This document shows, piece after piece, positions 36,518 through 47,452 of a stretch of DNA of 64,000 bases (positions are counted from its first letter, which is position 1; the number at the start of each line of letters is the position of its first letter). The notes under the pieces are model-generated. The model did not search any database. It was given only the letters and a program-made list of their open reading frames with translations, and was not told the DNA's origin. The DNA is from Triticum aestivum (taxonomy: Eukaryota > Streptophyta > Magnoliopsida > Poales > Poaceae). Where the stretch lies: the NCBI RefSeq assembly GCF_018294505.1, contig NC_057802.1, positions 308,314,961 to 308,378,960 of the forward strand. The letters are read 5' to 3'. The translations under genes were made by a program, and so were the position numbers.

Positions 36518-36584
36518 TGACACCATCTATGTAATATTTCTTCAAATATATGTCAGGGAAAGCATTAGTTCATAGATATTGTCA
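36518..36584 (-). mobile_element. Short antisense fragment of the TGAAAGGGC-type LTR
   Basis: caccatctatgtaat and cttcaaatatatgtcaggg, then catagatattgtcatca, follow the reverse complement of the first ~110 bases of the LTR at 48761. Confidence 0.55.
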
Positions 36585-36648
36585 TCATTGAAAATATGCC
36601 CTAGAGGCAATAATATTATATTATTTATTCTACATTTATAATTAAGAG
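36585..36648 (+). mobile_element. Copia LTR start fragment, left piece
   Basis: ttgaaaatatgccctagagg starts an LTR of the type at 8454-9287 in sense orientation. It is interrupted at 36648 by the hAT element and continues at 37749. Confidence 0.7.
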
Positions 36649-37740
36649 CAGGGGCGAACGCACGTACAGCTCTCTGGGGGCGAATGCCCCCACTTGATTT
36701 TCGGCCCACTTAATACTATGTCCAGAGTACAAAGGATTGCCCCCACTGAGCCCATGACATTTGCCCCCACTTCTTCCATTTTTCTTGTTATTTTCAAAGC
36801 CTAAGCAGCCCGTCAGCCAGTGCTACAGAGCCCACATAGAGGCCCGCACGACGGCCTATATGGTATGCGTACGAGCGAGGCCTTGAAACGCACGCAGGCA
36901 CGAGCCACAAGCCACGAGCCTAGACGGAGGAGATGGGGTACCCCTAAAGAAAAAGACGGAGATGGGGTCCTAGACTGCTAGACGTGCCCTGCCGCCGCCC
37001 TGACCACGCGAGATGTGAAGCTACCTCGCCAGACTGCCCCATCGCTCCGGCAACAATCTGCGCCTCGCACGTCGACTGGTCCTTGCCGTCTTTGGTTCTT
37101 GGATTCAGAAGATCGGTACAAGCACTACGTGTTTTTATCAATCGAGGTAAACCCTAGGGTCAATTCATCAATCATATTCTTTATTTGCTTTCTGTTCTTG
37201 TTTCTTTTCCAATTTCCACATACAAAGTTAAGGAGTTTCATAAAATTTCCACTATGTGATACCACACGAACTGTCAATTAGTTTGACTCAGGGACGAAGC
37301 TATAAAATAGATCCTATGGGGCAACTCCAAATTAGTCATGTCATCTTTACAGATTAAAAATGATTAGTGCAAACTTAGTGAGAATTTCCAAAAATCGCTG
37401 GTGTCCAGCGGCATTGCTTGAGCTCCGTGTTCGTGGGTTGATCGAGTCTAGCTTGACGTAGTAATTTATTAAAAATGGGTTAGTATGTGAGAGTAGAAAG
37501 AAATGGACGATCGTATTTTTCAGCAGTAGCCTTATTTGCTTGTACAAAATGAATTATTTGACAAAATCATTAATGAGGTGATAGCTCAAAACTTTCATGG
37601 AATGAAAGATCAATTGTTGTCCTGCATATATGTCTGATTGTGGGCTAAGTGTTTGCAAATGATAGCCATAAGTTCCTACACATCTCCATGAAATTTTTTT
37701 TTTTTGCCCCCTCTCAACTTTCATCCTGGATCCGTCCGTG
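36649..37740. mobile_element. hAT-type DNA transposon, 1092 bp, non-autonomous
   Basis: The element starts caggggcgaacgcacg and ends atccgtccgtg (inverted: cacggacggat), imperfect hAT-like termini. An exact 8-bp duplication, attaagag, flanks it at 36641-36648 and 37741-37748, matching hAT target-site length. Removing it rejoins the Copia LTR fragment. No transposase frame is recognised; the 88-codon frame at 37015 has no known motif. Confidence 0.85.
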
Positions 37741-37748
37741 ATTAAGAG

Positions 37749-37810
37749 TTTATATTCTATGATATAACTGCTATGATCCATACCTATTAAGAGTTTATAT
37801 TCTCATACCT
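37749..37810 (+). mobile_element. Copia LTR start fragment, right piece
   Basis: tttatattctatgatataac continues the LTR interrupted at 36648. taagagtttatattct occurs again at about 37787, a short local duplication; similarity then fades. Confidence 0.55.
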
Positions 37811-38297
37811 ACTAATTCATGTACTTGAGATGCATTTCTTTTGGCTCCTGGAAAAGACATTAGTTGCTTATTTGTTTTTCTTGCGAATTATGTAAGTATT
37901 GCTAAAATAATAAATCTACGTCTTTCTTAAAAAAAAACTGCTACTGGACGGCCCATGTTCGAAGTACGAGTACCGATCGTGTCTGTCATATTCCATCTGG
38001 ATGCCATTTTGGTGCTAGGATTAACTTTCAGTTGAGATCGTTGCTTGGAAGATTTGTCTTTTTTGAGGGGATTAGGAGCTAGCTGTACCTTGGTGTCTAG
38101 TTAGCACGTGTTGCACTAATATTGTGTGCTGATTGAGGGTTAAGGCACAAAGTTCATTGTTACGACCGACCAAACCGAAAGGGTGCATGTAAGCCTAGGG
38201 CTTGCAAAATGAAAATGATTAATGTACGTATGCATGTCTCCTCCAAACAAAGCACACTGCTGCATGTTCGTGGTAATAAAAAATGGCCAGTAATGTG
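37811..38297. other. Low-copy-looking intergenic DNA
   Basis: AT-rich, no recognisable gene or transposon. It ends at the target duplication of the LINE-like element. Confidence 0.4.
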
Positions 38298-38308
38298 TAT
38301 GTGTACTT

Positions 38309-39591
38309 GCTCCCCCTCCCCCTCGCGTCGCCTCCTCCGGGCGGCGCCAGGGGTCCCGAAACCCTAGCGCCGTCAGCACCTTCTAGCCGCCTCCTCCTGC
38401 CGCTGCCGCCGCCGCCGTGGGCCGCGGTGGCGGCGGGCCCGGTGCCGAAGGCATCTGGGCGGGCGGATGCGGCGGATCCCATCTGAGGCGGCAGGGGCGG
38501 CTCCTCTCGTGCGATCCAACGGCAACGGCTGGGACGGCGACTCCAGGCTGTGCGGCGGTGGCCGGAGCACCATAGCCGGCGGAGCGGCGGCCCTGATTGG
38601 ACGACGGCAGCAGTAGCGCCCCAGCCGGCGGGGTGGGCTGTTCTGGTCGTGATGGTGACTGCGGTCACTGCAGATCCAACGCCTCGTTTGGATCCGTCGC
38701 GGGAAGGCCTTCCGCCGACCGGCGGCGCGTGGAGGGACCGGTGAGGAGATGCCGGATCTCTGCCGGAGTACCGACGGCGACATACGTCTTCGTGGCGAGG
38801 TTCCGCTCGGTTCCAGCCAGCCGCGAGGTTGGGAAGACGTGGCTTCCGGTGAAAATCGCGCCTGACTGCGGTCTTGGCGGACGATGGCGGCTTCTCAGAC
38901 GTCGTTCCCTTCTGGGGGCATCGTCGTTGCAGGTCACGTCAACCTGACCGGGAAGTTCCGGGGAAACCCTAGATCTGGGTCTACCGGATCGGACGATGAC
39001 GGTGCCTTCGGTATCGTTCTCCCTCCTGGGGGCATTGTTTTGGAGCAAGTGCTGGTTGGAGGGGACAAGAGGAGGAGCGGTGATTCATCTGGTCCATTGA
39101 TGACGGCGGATCTCGGTGGCGTGGCGCAGTGGAGACTCTGCGCCTGATGAGCGGAGATGGACTCGTGCAGGAGGGTGACGCTGCCTGGCGTCGTGGTGGC
39201 GTCGGCGGCAGCTAGACCCGGCAAGGTTGATGCAGCAGTACAACTCTGAAGATGGATTGGTGGCAGGTGGCTGCGGCGGCATCATACCCGGCAGGCGTCC
39301 TGGTTGAGGAGCACGCCGGACTGATCGGTGCCCATACCCGCTAGGCGTCCTGGTTGGGACCTCAAGTCTTAGATGTTAGATTTGACTGCGAGGTCTGTTT
39401 GGTATTAGCCCCAGACTTTCAGCGCCCCTTTACCAACTGGATAGGGATAGCGACAGGTGTTGCTTAGTTGGTGGCTTTAGTCTTATTGTTGTATGACTTT
39501 GTAAGGTCTTATATCAATAATTAATAAAATGACCGTATGCATCGTCCAGATGCAGAGGCCGGGGTCGTCCTCCTTTTCTAAAAAAATTGTA
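38309..39591 (+). mobile_element. LINE-like non-autonomous retroelement, copy 1
   Basis: A C-rich start (gctccccctcccc) leads through a GC-rich body to a 3' end with gactttgtaaggtctt, gatgcagaggccgggg and a short A run. The 11-bp direct repeat tatgtgtactt flanks it at 38298-38308 and 39592-39602. The layout fits target-primed integration. No reverse transcriptase or endonuclease is present; frames on both strands (up to 149 codons) have no domains and follow GC bias. Confidence 0.72.
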
Positions 39592-39602
39592 TATGTGTAC
39601 TT

Positions 39603-40152
39603 TGTGCCTAGGGCTTGAATTAGTTATGAAAAAAGGCACATTCAACCAGAAAAGGTACTTACAATTAGTGGTAGAGGAGGAAGTGCAAAAACCTTGGGCA
39701 GTTGGAGTAGCTATCAGCACGAAACCGCTAAAGCTATAATCTATGCTTAGTTAAGTGGTTTTCTTCGTACTTAAGTAGTAGTACACGTTCTCGGGCTTTT
39801 AACTAGAAAGTTTAGTGCAATTATGCAAAGCAGGGCGCGTGTCGTGGTCTAAATGGTTTCGTTTACATGCATGCAACTGACAAGCTAGTTTCGGTTCTTT
39901 TTCTGTAAAAAAAAAGAAGCAAAAGGCAGCGCGTCCCCAAAAACAAAAATGATGGCTTCATGGAGTATATTCGTATTCGGTTGCACACACGCACAAACGG
40001 AATTTTTGTCTGAGAAAGACCACCTACGTTTTCATATTGCCAGAAGTGACCACCTCTGATCCGTATTGACAGAAAAGACCACATACGCAGTGTTGGAAGG
40101 GTCGCCAGCCGACACGTGACACATCATGTGTGTTGTGACGATGTACTTACTA
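39603..40152. other. Low-copy-looking intergenic DNA
   Basis: No gene or transposon recognised. A 9-A run lies at 39908-39916. Confidence 0.35.
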
Positions 40153-40167
40153 ACTACTCCCTCTATA

Positions 40168-40395
40168 GCGAACCAACATGTGGTTGTGTGGTTAGGAATA
40201 TAGCGATATCCTCTGCTGACCAAAGCTCAATGCGATGTGCGTTCAGTGGAGGAGGCGTTTATGTCAATCTCAAAATGATGTGCCGGCTCAATCTCTCAAA
40301 AATGCTCATAATGATAGGGCGTGCGTGTGGACGTTTATAGGGACAAGTGTATATGCGTATGCATGAATGTATGTGTCTGTATTGTGTCAAAGAAA
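40168..40395 (+). mobile_element. Au-type SINE
   Basis: aaccaacatgtggttgtgtg followed by gttagga resembles the head and A-box region of the Triticeae Au SINE. Later blocks (gatgtgccggctcaatctct, agggcgtgcgtgtgg, tctgtattgtgtcaaagaaaa-like tail) follow the same family. The flanking repeats are actactccctctata (40153-40167) and actactttctccata (40396-40410), which differ by three C/T changes. The B-box is not well preserved. Confidence 0.72.
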
Positions 40396-40438
40396 ACTAC
40401 TTTCTCCATATAATACGTTTTTGCAGTCAGAGGGAGTA
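40396..40438. mobile_element. Stowaway-like MITE remnant around the SINE
   Basis: agagggag followed by TA at the right, and TA followed by ctccctct at 40155-40164, are Stowaway-like termini. Only ~40 bp of body remain to the right of the SINE. Confidence 0.45.
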
Positions 40439-40496
40439 GATATGTTGATCGGTGGATCCAATGTCGAGCACTCAAGCCCTAACGACAATTTTTTTC

Positions 40497-40740
40497 CAAA
40501 AGGAGGCTTACTTCCAGCCTCTGCATCAATCAATGCACGCAGCCATATTATTAAAATCAAAACAAGGTCTTAAGTTTCACGGAATCTCAAAATCTGAGCA
40601 AGAAAGATAAACATAAACTGTAAAACACCACACCCGCGGAGAAAGCACATCCGGCTATAAAAACAGGCTACGATGCCTACACATCTAGCCTATTATTAGC
40701 TCGTCATTCAAATCGACTGAAGATAGCCCGTGCAACGTGA
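40497..40740 (-). mobile_element. LINE 3' end fragment, antisense
   Basis: Read on the minus strand, the stretch ends gatgcagaggctggaagtaa, then cctcctttt and an A run, the usual end of Triticeae LINE-type elements. No coding remains. The right limit is uncertain. Confidence 0.55.
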
Positions 40741-41714
40741 CGACATGGATAGGTCTTGAAGCCAATAGTCCCACCTACCTAGCTAGCTACCTGTAGACAA
40801 GAAATCAGCCGAGTACGTAGGTACGTTACGTGCATACAATACAATGTGCACATGATTTTCCCGTTGACACCGCACCCGCAGGATGGCTGTGGGATCGGCT
40901 GGGTTCGATCGATGCGAAGGAACAAAAGCAACCTTTCCAGCGAGCGTGAGCGGTGGCGAAGCTCGATGATGATGGAATGAATGGATGGACGCGCGAGCTA
41001 GTGCCCGTCGCTCGCTTCCTCAGTCCGTTCCGGTGGATGGACCATGGGAAACGTGCGTGCGTACGCGCGTGTCTGTCTGGACTAGCCCGTAGTAGACGAT
41101 GATGATTTGGGCTAATGCAACAACCCTACTTCGGCGGCACGGCACCGGTGCGTGGCACATAAGCAGAGGGAGGGGGAGGCCGCGCTTGCAACTTGCTAGA
41201 TGTGGATGTGGATGCGGATGGATCCACATATCGCCCGGCTTTAATTCAGAGATTGATCCACTCATCGATCGCATCGCACCAGAAAGAAAGAAAGAAGTCC
41301 CAAGATATATATGGAGGGAGAGCCAAAATGGTGCAGTAAGAAGCTAGCAGGAGGGCGTCGCGGCGCCTGGCCGTACGTAGGGCCGGGGTGGATCTACACG
41401 TACGTAGAGCCGGCCGGGGTCAATCGACGCCGACGTACGTACGGCTTACACTTTGATTACCCAAAGTAAATTAACCGGACCCATCTAGTACTTGATGTTG
41501 CAAGCGCTCGTCTCATGGTCTGCTGGTTTGATATACGTAGTAGTTTTTTACTCAAGGGGCTGCAGCTACTGTCCTATACTATGGCAGCAACTTGAGCGGC
41601 GCAAAATGGAAAACCAAAACAAGTCCTTGCCTGCCAGAAATAGCCAAGCAGCAGGAGTGCCACATCCCATCTGGCGAATGCGTTTCCCCCCGGTCCCGGC
41701 GAATGGAATATCAA

Positions 41715-41753
41715 GCGCCGTTTTTTTTTTGCGAGAAGAAATTATGCGCCGTT
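41715..41753 (-). repeat. Possible antisense poly-A micro-insertion
   Basis: gcgccgtt occurs at 41715-41722 and 41746-41753. Read on the minus strand, the intervening DNA ends ctcgc plus an A run, the same tail as at 10689-10706. Confidence 0.4.
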
Positions 41754-42315
41754 AACTGCGAAACGAACGGCTGCGATGGCCAGGCGTCACCATCGTGTGT
41801 CGCCTCCGGCCTCGATGGGTGGCACGCGCTCGCCCAGCGCAATGAGTGGCAACGGGTACCCCTCCGGGCCCGCTGTCAGTGGATGAAATGGAGCCTGTGT
41901 CCTTTCTCCCGAGGGAAGGGCACCCGTCATCATTGGACCAAAGGAATTTCGGTTGCCTCTTTCAGTTTCGTGCCCGCGTCATAAAAGGAAAGGAAAGGGA
42001 GGGAGGGGTACGGAATTTGGTGCGTAAAGGGTGCTGCGTAAATGTTTTCTCAGAAGCACATGTAACTTTATTCATACTCATAACATTACAAGTACATTGT
42101 TTGAAACTAAGATCCAAGAAAATACAAAATAAGTTATATAACTAAGAATTACAATGAAATATCTTGAAAACACTTTCTTCGCGACTCCAAACACTTCGGT
42201 AAAGAAGTTGTAATTGGACTGGAACAACGATGTTGTTACTTTTTCACCCACACGAAATTATTAATAATGAGTTTTAAAAACGCCTTGAGTATCTCTCTCA
42301 AAAAAAATTTCGCTC

Positions 42316-42360
42316 AGCTATCTCTGGTCTCCACTAAAAATGAAAGAGCTATCTCTGGTC
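42316..42360 (+). repeat. 14-bp direct repeat with 17-bp spacer
   Basis: agctatctctggtc is present at 42316-42329 and 42347-42360. The spacer is tccactaaaaatgaaag. Confidence 0.7.
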
Positions 42361-43061
42361 AGATGGCGCGCGCGCACACGCATCACACCTGTACACCAAC
42401 ATGGAAATTAACATGAAATTAGATGTCCCGCAAAAATTAGATGCCCGCTGGCAGTTGGCATTTCATAAGAACATCTTGTCTTGTTGGCGTGCATGGCGCA
42501 CGGCGACGGCGTCGGCAAAGTACGTAACGTACGGCGGGAGGGCGCACGAGATGATGATGGCATCAGATACAGAGGTGTCTGCGGGCTGCTACGGCCTTGA
42601 GCACATGACAGTGTGACGACCTCAACTCCAAGTGTCATGCTTTTTTTCCTTTTCTTTTTGGAACTCGCCTCGACGATCCACTTGACTTGACTAACAGATG
42701 TGAGCGTCAAAAATGGCTGGTGAAGAACGTCAAACTTTCTACCAAAACCGGCCAGGATCAATGTCCTTATTTTGTGCAGGACATTCACCTCACAGTCGTT
42801 CTTACGTGTCTCAGCTGCTAAAAACACTTAAAGCACAAGACAAGTACTACTACTAGTATTATTGTTGCGGTTCGTACCTGCCTCCACTACTACGAGTATA
42901 CTCAGTATTTCCTTGGAATGGTTCATTAAGTCCACAAAGTAACCGCTAAGACAACAAATTAAGATTGCAATCAGCGTGCGCCACATCAGCACAACACATT
43001 AGTAAGTAAGCGAGGCATGTGGGTGATCTCTTTCATTCGCGCCCGCAGATACGTACACGCG

Positions 43062-43609
43062 TAGGGCTGGAAAAAAAGCTCGAAGCTCGTGAACTAAACG
43101 AGTAGCTCGTGACTCGGCTCGAATCGACTCGAACTTGAAGAATAATGAGTCGAGCCAAGCTTTAGTTTAAGATCGTTTATAGACCAAGTTAAATGAGCCA
43201 ATCTCACGAGTACTCATGTAACTCGTTAGGCTCGGTACAAAAGATCAGCCACTCCCAATACAAAAAAAGATCAGCCACTCAGCACCCTATGTCCTAGGCG
43301 CACAACGCAAGGCCTAGCCGTTGAAGGCCCAACCGCCTAGGAGACTCATGCGTTACAAGGAAATTACTATTGTTAGTAATATATATGTTTAATATATACA
43401 TAATCATTTTTATAATATTTGAGGGTTTTATGTTCATATCTTTAACGAGCTTAACAAGCTAAACGAGCCAGCTCGCGAGTTATACGAGTCGAGCCAATCT
43501 TGGATTTGAGCTCGTTATAATAACGAGTCGAGTCGAGCTAGCTCGTTAACGAAACGAGCTCTAGCGAGTCGAGCCGAGCTGGCTCGACCCGGCTTGAATT
43601 CCAGCCCTA
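43062..43609. mobile_element. hAT-like MITE, 548 bp, ctcg/gagc-rich
   Basis: It starts tagggctggaa and ends ttccagcccta, perfect 11-bp inverted termini. The flanks tacacgcg (43054-43061) and tacacgca (43610-43617) match in 7 of 8 bases. The body carries many gagtcgagc and ctcgtgaac words on both arms; 43240-43370 looks like unrelated inserted DNA. It has no coding capacity. Confidence 0.82.
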
Positions 43610-43738
43610 TACACGCACATTCTTCATTTGGGTTGGCAGCATATGTTTTCTCAGGCATGATTCTTATTCGGTTTCGATTAATTGGATTTGGATGCAAATG
43701 TATATGGCCGAATGTCATCTCTTTAATTCCACGTCTCT

Positions 43739-45082
43739 CCCCCTAGCCGCCGCGTCTCGCACCTCCTCCGCCCCTCTCCCTCCTTGCCGTTGTCCGTAGC
43801 GCCGCCGGGCGAAGCCTGGCCGGCTGGGCGGTGGGGCGGCTTCTTCCCATCCTTTTCGTCTTGGCTGGCGTGGGACAGCGGGGCCGAGAGGAGCGTCGGG
43901 CGAATGTGGGTTTCGGCGGCGCGGCGGGCGGGTCTCCCGGCGGCGCCATGCGCGGCACGGTGGTGGCGGCCTGCGTGTCGTGAGGTGGTGGCTGCCTTGG
44001 GCCTGCCCGGTGGTCACGGGTGCCGCCGGATCCAGATCGGATCCATCTGGATCCTGTCTTCGGACTCCGTCGGCCGCCGCGGGGTGGTGATGGTCGTCAC
44101 TAACCACGTCAGACCGCTGGTTTCGGCGTGTGGAGATCTACAACGGGTTCTTCTCGATCCTCATGGCGGGTCGAGCCCCATGGCTCTTGCATCTTCACAG
44201 GTTTTGGATCATGGCTCGTTGCCGGATCCGGAGCAGGCGGAGGTTTAGTGGCATAGGATGGGGACCGGAGGAAAATTTGGTCGGCTAGGCCGACCCGGCA
44301 TCGGCGACGTCACTCGACGTCGTTACCCTCCGTGGAGGCGAAGCCGAGGTCTCTCCTATCCACCTCCGAACCCCTCCCAGACGAAAGTCCAAAATTTAGT
44401 CTGGATTGGGCGGCGGCGGCGTCCTGCGCGTCGTATCCTCCATGGAGGCGCCGTCTTGGGAGGACTTGTTGTTCGGGGGAGAGATGATGTGGATGGTGGG
44501 CTCCGAGTACCTCCAGCAGTGGCGACGGTGTGGAGGTTGCCAGGTGGTGCGACGTTGTATCTACCGCATAGATGACGGCGAGTTTTGGCGGCATGGTGCA
44601 GCTGCATATCGACGACGGATGCGGCTGGATGGACGAGCGCAGGGCGATGGAGCTGTCTGGCGCCATGGTGGCGTCGACGGCAGCGAGACCGGGCAAGGTA
44701 GATGCAGCAGTACAACACTGAAGATGGATTGGTGGCAGGTGGCTACGGCGGCCTCATACCCGGCACGCGTCCTGGTTGAGGAGTGCGCCGGACTGGTGGG
44801 TACCCCATACCTGGCAGGCGTCCTAGTTGGGACCTCAGGTCTTAGATGTTAGGTTTGGATGTGATGTCTGTTTGGTATTAGGCCCAGACTATCAGCGCCC
44901 CTTCATCAACTGGTTAGGAGTAGCGACAAATGTTGCCTAGACGGTGACTTTAGTCTTACTGTTGTATGACTTTGTAAGGTCTTGTGTGAACAATTAACAA
45001 AATAGCTGCATGCATCGTCGAGATGCAGAGGCCGGGTCCCCCTCCTTTTTTAATAAAAAAAGTCTCTCCCCCGCAAAAAAAA
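43739..45082 (+). mobile_element. LINE-like non-autonomous retroelement, copy 2
   Basis: The last ~350 bp are collinear with copy 1, from gatgcagcagtacaac through gactttgtaaggtctt to gatgcagaggccggg. It ends in A-rich sequence. Flanking repeats aattccacgtctct (43725-43738) and aattccacatctct (45083-45096) differ by one base. No reverse transcriptase is present; frames up to 154 codons lack domains. Confidence 0.75.
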
Positions 45083-45096
45083 AATTCCACATCTCT

Positions 45097-45340
45097 ATCA
45101 TCCAATTAGTCCTACCCGATCAACCGCATGCACAAAATACACAAGCACTGCAATACTGCATGGCATGGACAGGCAGATGCTTTTTAATTAGGATCCAATA
45201 GTTGTTGGTCACAGTAAGTAAGTGAATGACCAGTCTATGGTAGTGAAAAGGCTGACTGGCTGGCTAGGGTGTTTCGGTTATGTCAGTGTGCAGAGGAGCT
45301 TCAGGGTTCGGAGTGAGGCCCAGGCACACCTAGAGGAGCT
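45097..45340. other. Short low-copy-looking spacer
   Basis: No feature is recognised between the target duplication of LINE-like copy 2 and the next GC-rich fragment. Confidence 0.35.
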
Positions 45341-45930
45341 ACCCTTTACAACCCGTCGCACTCCCGCGTCGCCTCGCTCCGGCGACTCCGGGGAAAAACC
45401 CTAGCGCTGCCACCTTCTCCTCCTCCTTCCCACCCGTTTCGCCGCCGCCAGAGGGCGTCCACCGGCAAAGTCCAGGCCCACCCCAAGGAAGGCGGCGGCG
45501 GGGCGCTAGCTCTTGCCAGTGCGGCGTCGCGAGGACAGCGGCTTGGCGCGTCGAGGAGATTTGTGTGTCCAGATCCATTCGTGCGCGCCCGCGGCGACGA
45601 GATGGAGGCGGCTGGCCACGCGCCCATCCGGTAGCTCGTTCGCACGCGCTCTTGGCTGCGCAATGGAGTTGCTGGGCGCGGCCCAGACGGCATGGAGGGC
45701 CAGGGGCGTCGCGGCTGCGCACGTCGCCCTCGCGGGATGCGGCAGGAGGACGCGGCTCACCTCCCCCCTGACGGGCGGTCCCTGGCTTGGTGCGGCCGGA
45801 TCTGGGGGACCACTATCGGTCGGATCTGGCGCCCTGGTGGCTGGGGTCCTGGAGGCGGCTCAGACAGCGATTGGTTGCTAGTGGTTGCGAGGTGGCTCTA
45901 GGTTGGGATTATGGACATCATCCGCAACAT
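45341..45930 (+). mobile_element. LINE-like GC-rich 5' fragment
   Basis: The start, with ctcccgcgtcgcctcgctcc and aaaccctagcgc, resembles the head of copy 1 and of cereal LINE 5' ends. The 3' end family signature is missing, so it is truncated or interrupted near 45930. Long overlapping frames on both strands follow from GC bias. Confidence 0.42.
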
Positions 45931-46790
45931 CAAGAACCCTGGTGGATCGTTTTGTGTATCATTTGAATCATTCATCCATGTATGCCATTCCTTTTCCCAT
46001 GATGATTGTTATTCCCATGTGTGAGTAGACCCCTAGTTCTCGGGGATATGGATGAACCTTGGAATGTCTAGGATATGAAATGTTATTATGGATATGAGAT
46101 CCTCTGGTGAATGCTTAATTTAATAACTCCGTGAATGTTTTGAAGGGGCCCCACTCAACATTTGTGCCTTATGGCCACGAAGTATATCACTATCGTTGTA
46201 AAGGGCTAGCTTGTGGAGGTAATTCGAGGTGACACTAAAAGCCTTCTACTCCTAACCTTTGCAATTGGCCGAGGAATAACAAAGAACCCTTAGAGAGGCC
46301 TCGTCCATGGGGTAACCCTTAATTACCATGAGTTGTAACCCTCTGGGGGAGACTATGATGGTGGTGTGTGTGGCACGAAGTCAACCTCGGGTAGAACATG
46401 TACTGTACCCAGCTCCGTCAAGCATAAGTCAAAAGTGGCTCAAGTATCCATGCCATATTTTGCCTAAGCATAGGAGCATAGAAACATACCAATGGGGATT
46501 CCGGACTCCCTGAGAGCGCCTTACTTTGTTGTTTCGTCAGTTACTCTAGTTATTGCTCTTTATTTACTTTCATGTTATTTACTTTAAAGTTTACTCCATT
46601 ATGCAATTATCATCTACATCCGCCCTCACTCTGCTTTAAGTCTACAATTATCTACAGGCACAAAAAAACACAATTCATTACAAGAGGCAAAAGTCTTATT
46701 CCTGTGCTCCCTGTGGGATCGAAACTCTTACTTTGAAAAGGCTACAGCTAAACCATGTGCACTTGCAGGCCATCACTGTGCAACAATTGT
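45931..46790. other. Unclassified LTR-retrotransposon-like DNA
   Basis: The text has LTR leader style (tgtgagtagacccctag, ctcggggatatgg), but I find neither terminus and no coding motif. Confidence 0.3.
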
Positions 46791-47361
46791 TTCAGATTCA
46801 TAGCCATGAAAAGGATCAGATTCTACCAAAGTAATAAGTTTAGGATCAACAGAGTATTCATAATCCTTATCAGTAAAAAAAAGGAGAAATTGCAAACTCG
46901 GGATCATATTTCATCATTTGGTTCATTGATTTTTCTTTCCTTATAGCCATAAAACCTTCTATGTCATTACAAGTAGAACAAGCCATATGTTCTCTAGTAA
47001 ACTCAAGAAAAGTGTAACCTTCAAGTATATCAAGCATCTTAGTTCTAGCATGAGTACTAGGTGTAATAGGTGATTCATATTTTTCAGTAATTTCAGACTA
47101 TTTAGCTTTAGCAATATGAGCATCAAGTAATTCACCAAGTGGAACAGTTTTATCAAGCAAAATAGAAGCATCATCACGAGTATCTTCAATAGTAGAAGTT
47201 GAGTCTGTTACTTGCGACATATTGATGGAATAGTAGGTGGTGGTCTCGCAAGCTGACTTAAAACATCAGGTGAATCAAGCGAAGAGCTAGATGTCAATTC
47301 CTTACCCCCCCTCGTCTTAGATGGGCGTGGTCTTGGCCTTAGAGTCTTTCAGATTCTTCAT
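46791..47361 (-). pseudogene. Athila-like Gypsy gag N-terminal fragment
   Basis: Read on the minus strand from an ATG at 47361, the protein begins MKNLKDSKAKTTP. It continues in patches such as LDSPDVLSQLARPPPT, then, in another frame, ILLDKTVPLGELLDAHIAKAK and ILEGYTFLEFTREHMACST. This order resembles the gag start of Athila-like Triticeae elements. A frameshift near 47210 and a stop near 47100 break it. It lies ~90 bases downstream of its LTR (47453-48760, minus strand), with a diverged primer site around 47436-47446 (minus strand ttttctggcac). The rest of gag is lost at the left. Confidence 0.65.
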
Positions 47362-47452
47362 AGTGAATATAAATTGCGGAAGATATTTAACTCCTCAAGT
47401 GAACTTAATAAATAGAGCTACGCTCTTCGGTAATGGTGCCAGAAAATAGACT

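Larger units (their letters stand above)
40741..43053. other. Low-copy-looking intergenic DNA with small duplications
   Basis: No gene or large transposon is recognised. acgtacgt-rich words cluster at 41370-41450, and an agaa microsatellite-like run lies near 41281. Two small direct-repeat structures are listed separately. Frames up to 139 codons on both strands lack conserved motifs. Confidence 0.4.

Noticed and set aside
38219..39285. Frames up to 149 codons in LINE-like copy 1
   Set aside because: No endonuclease or reverse transcriptase motif, and frames on both strands are equally long.
43715..45881. Frames up to 154 codons in LINE-like copy 2 and the 45341 fragment
   Set aside because: Low-complexity GC-rich translations without domains, not shared in frame between copies.
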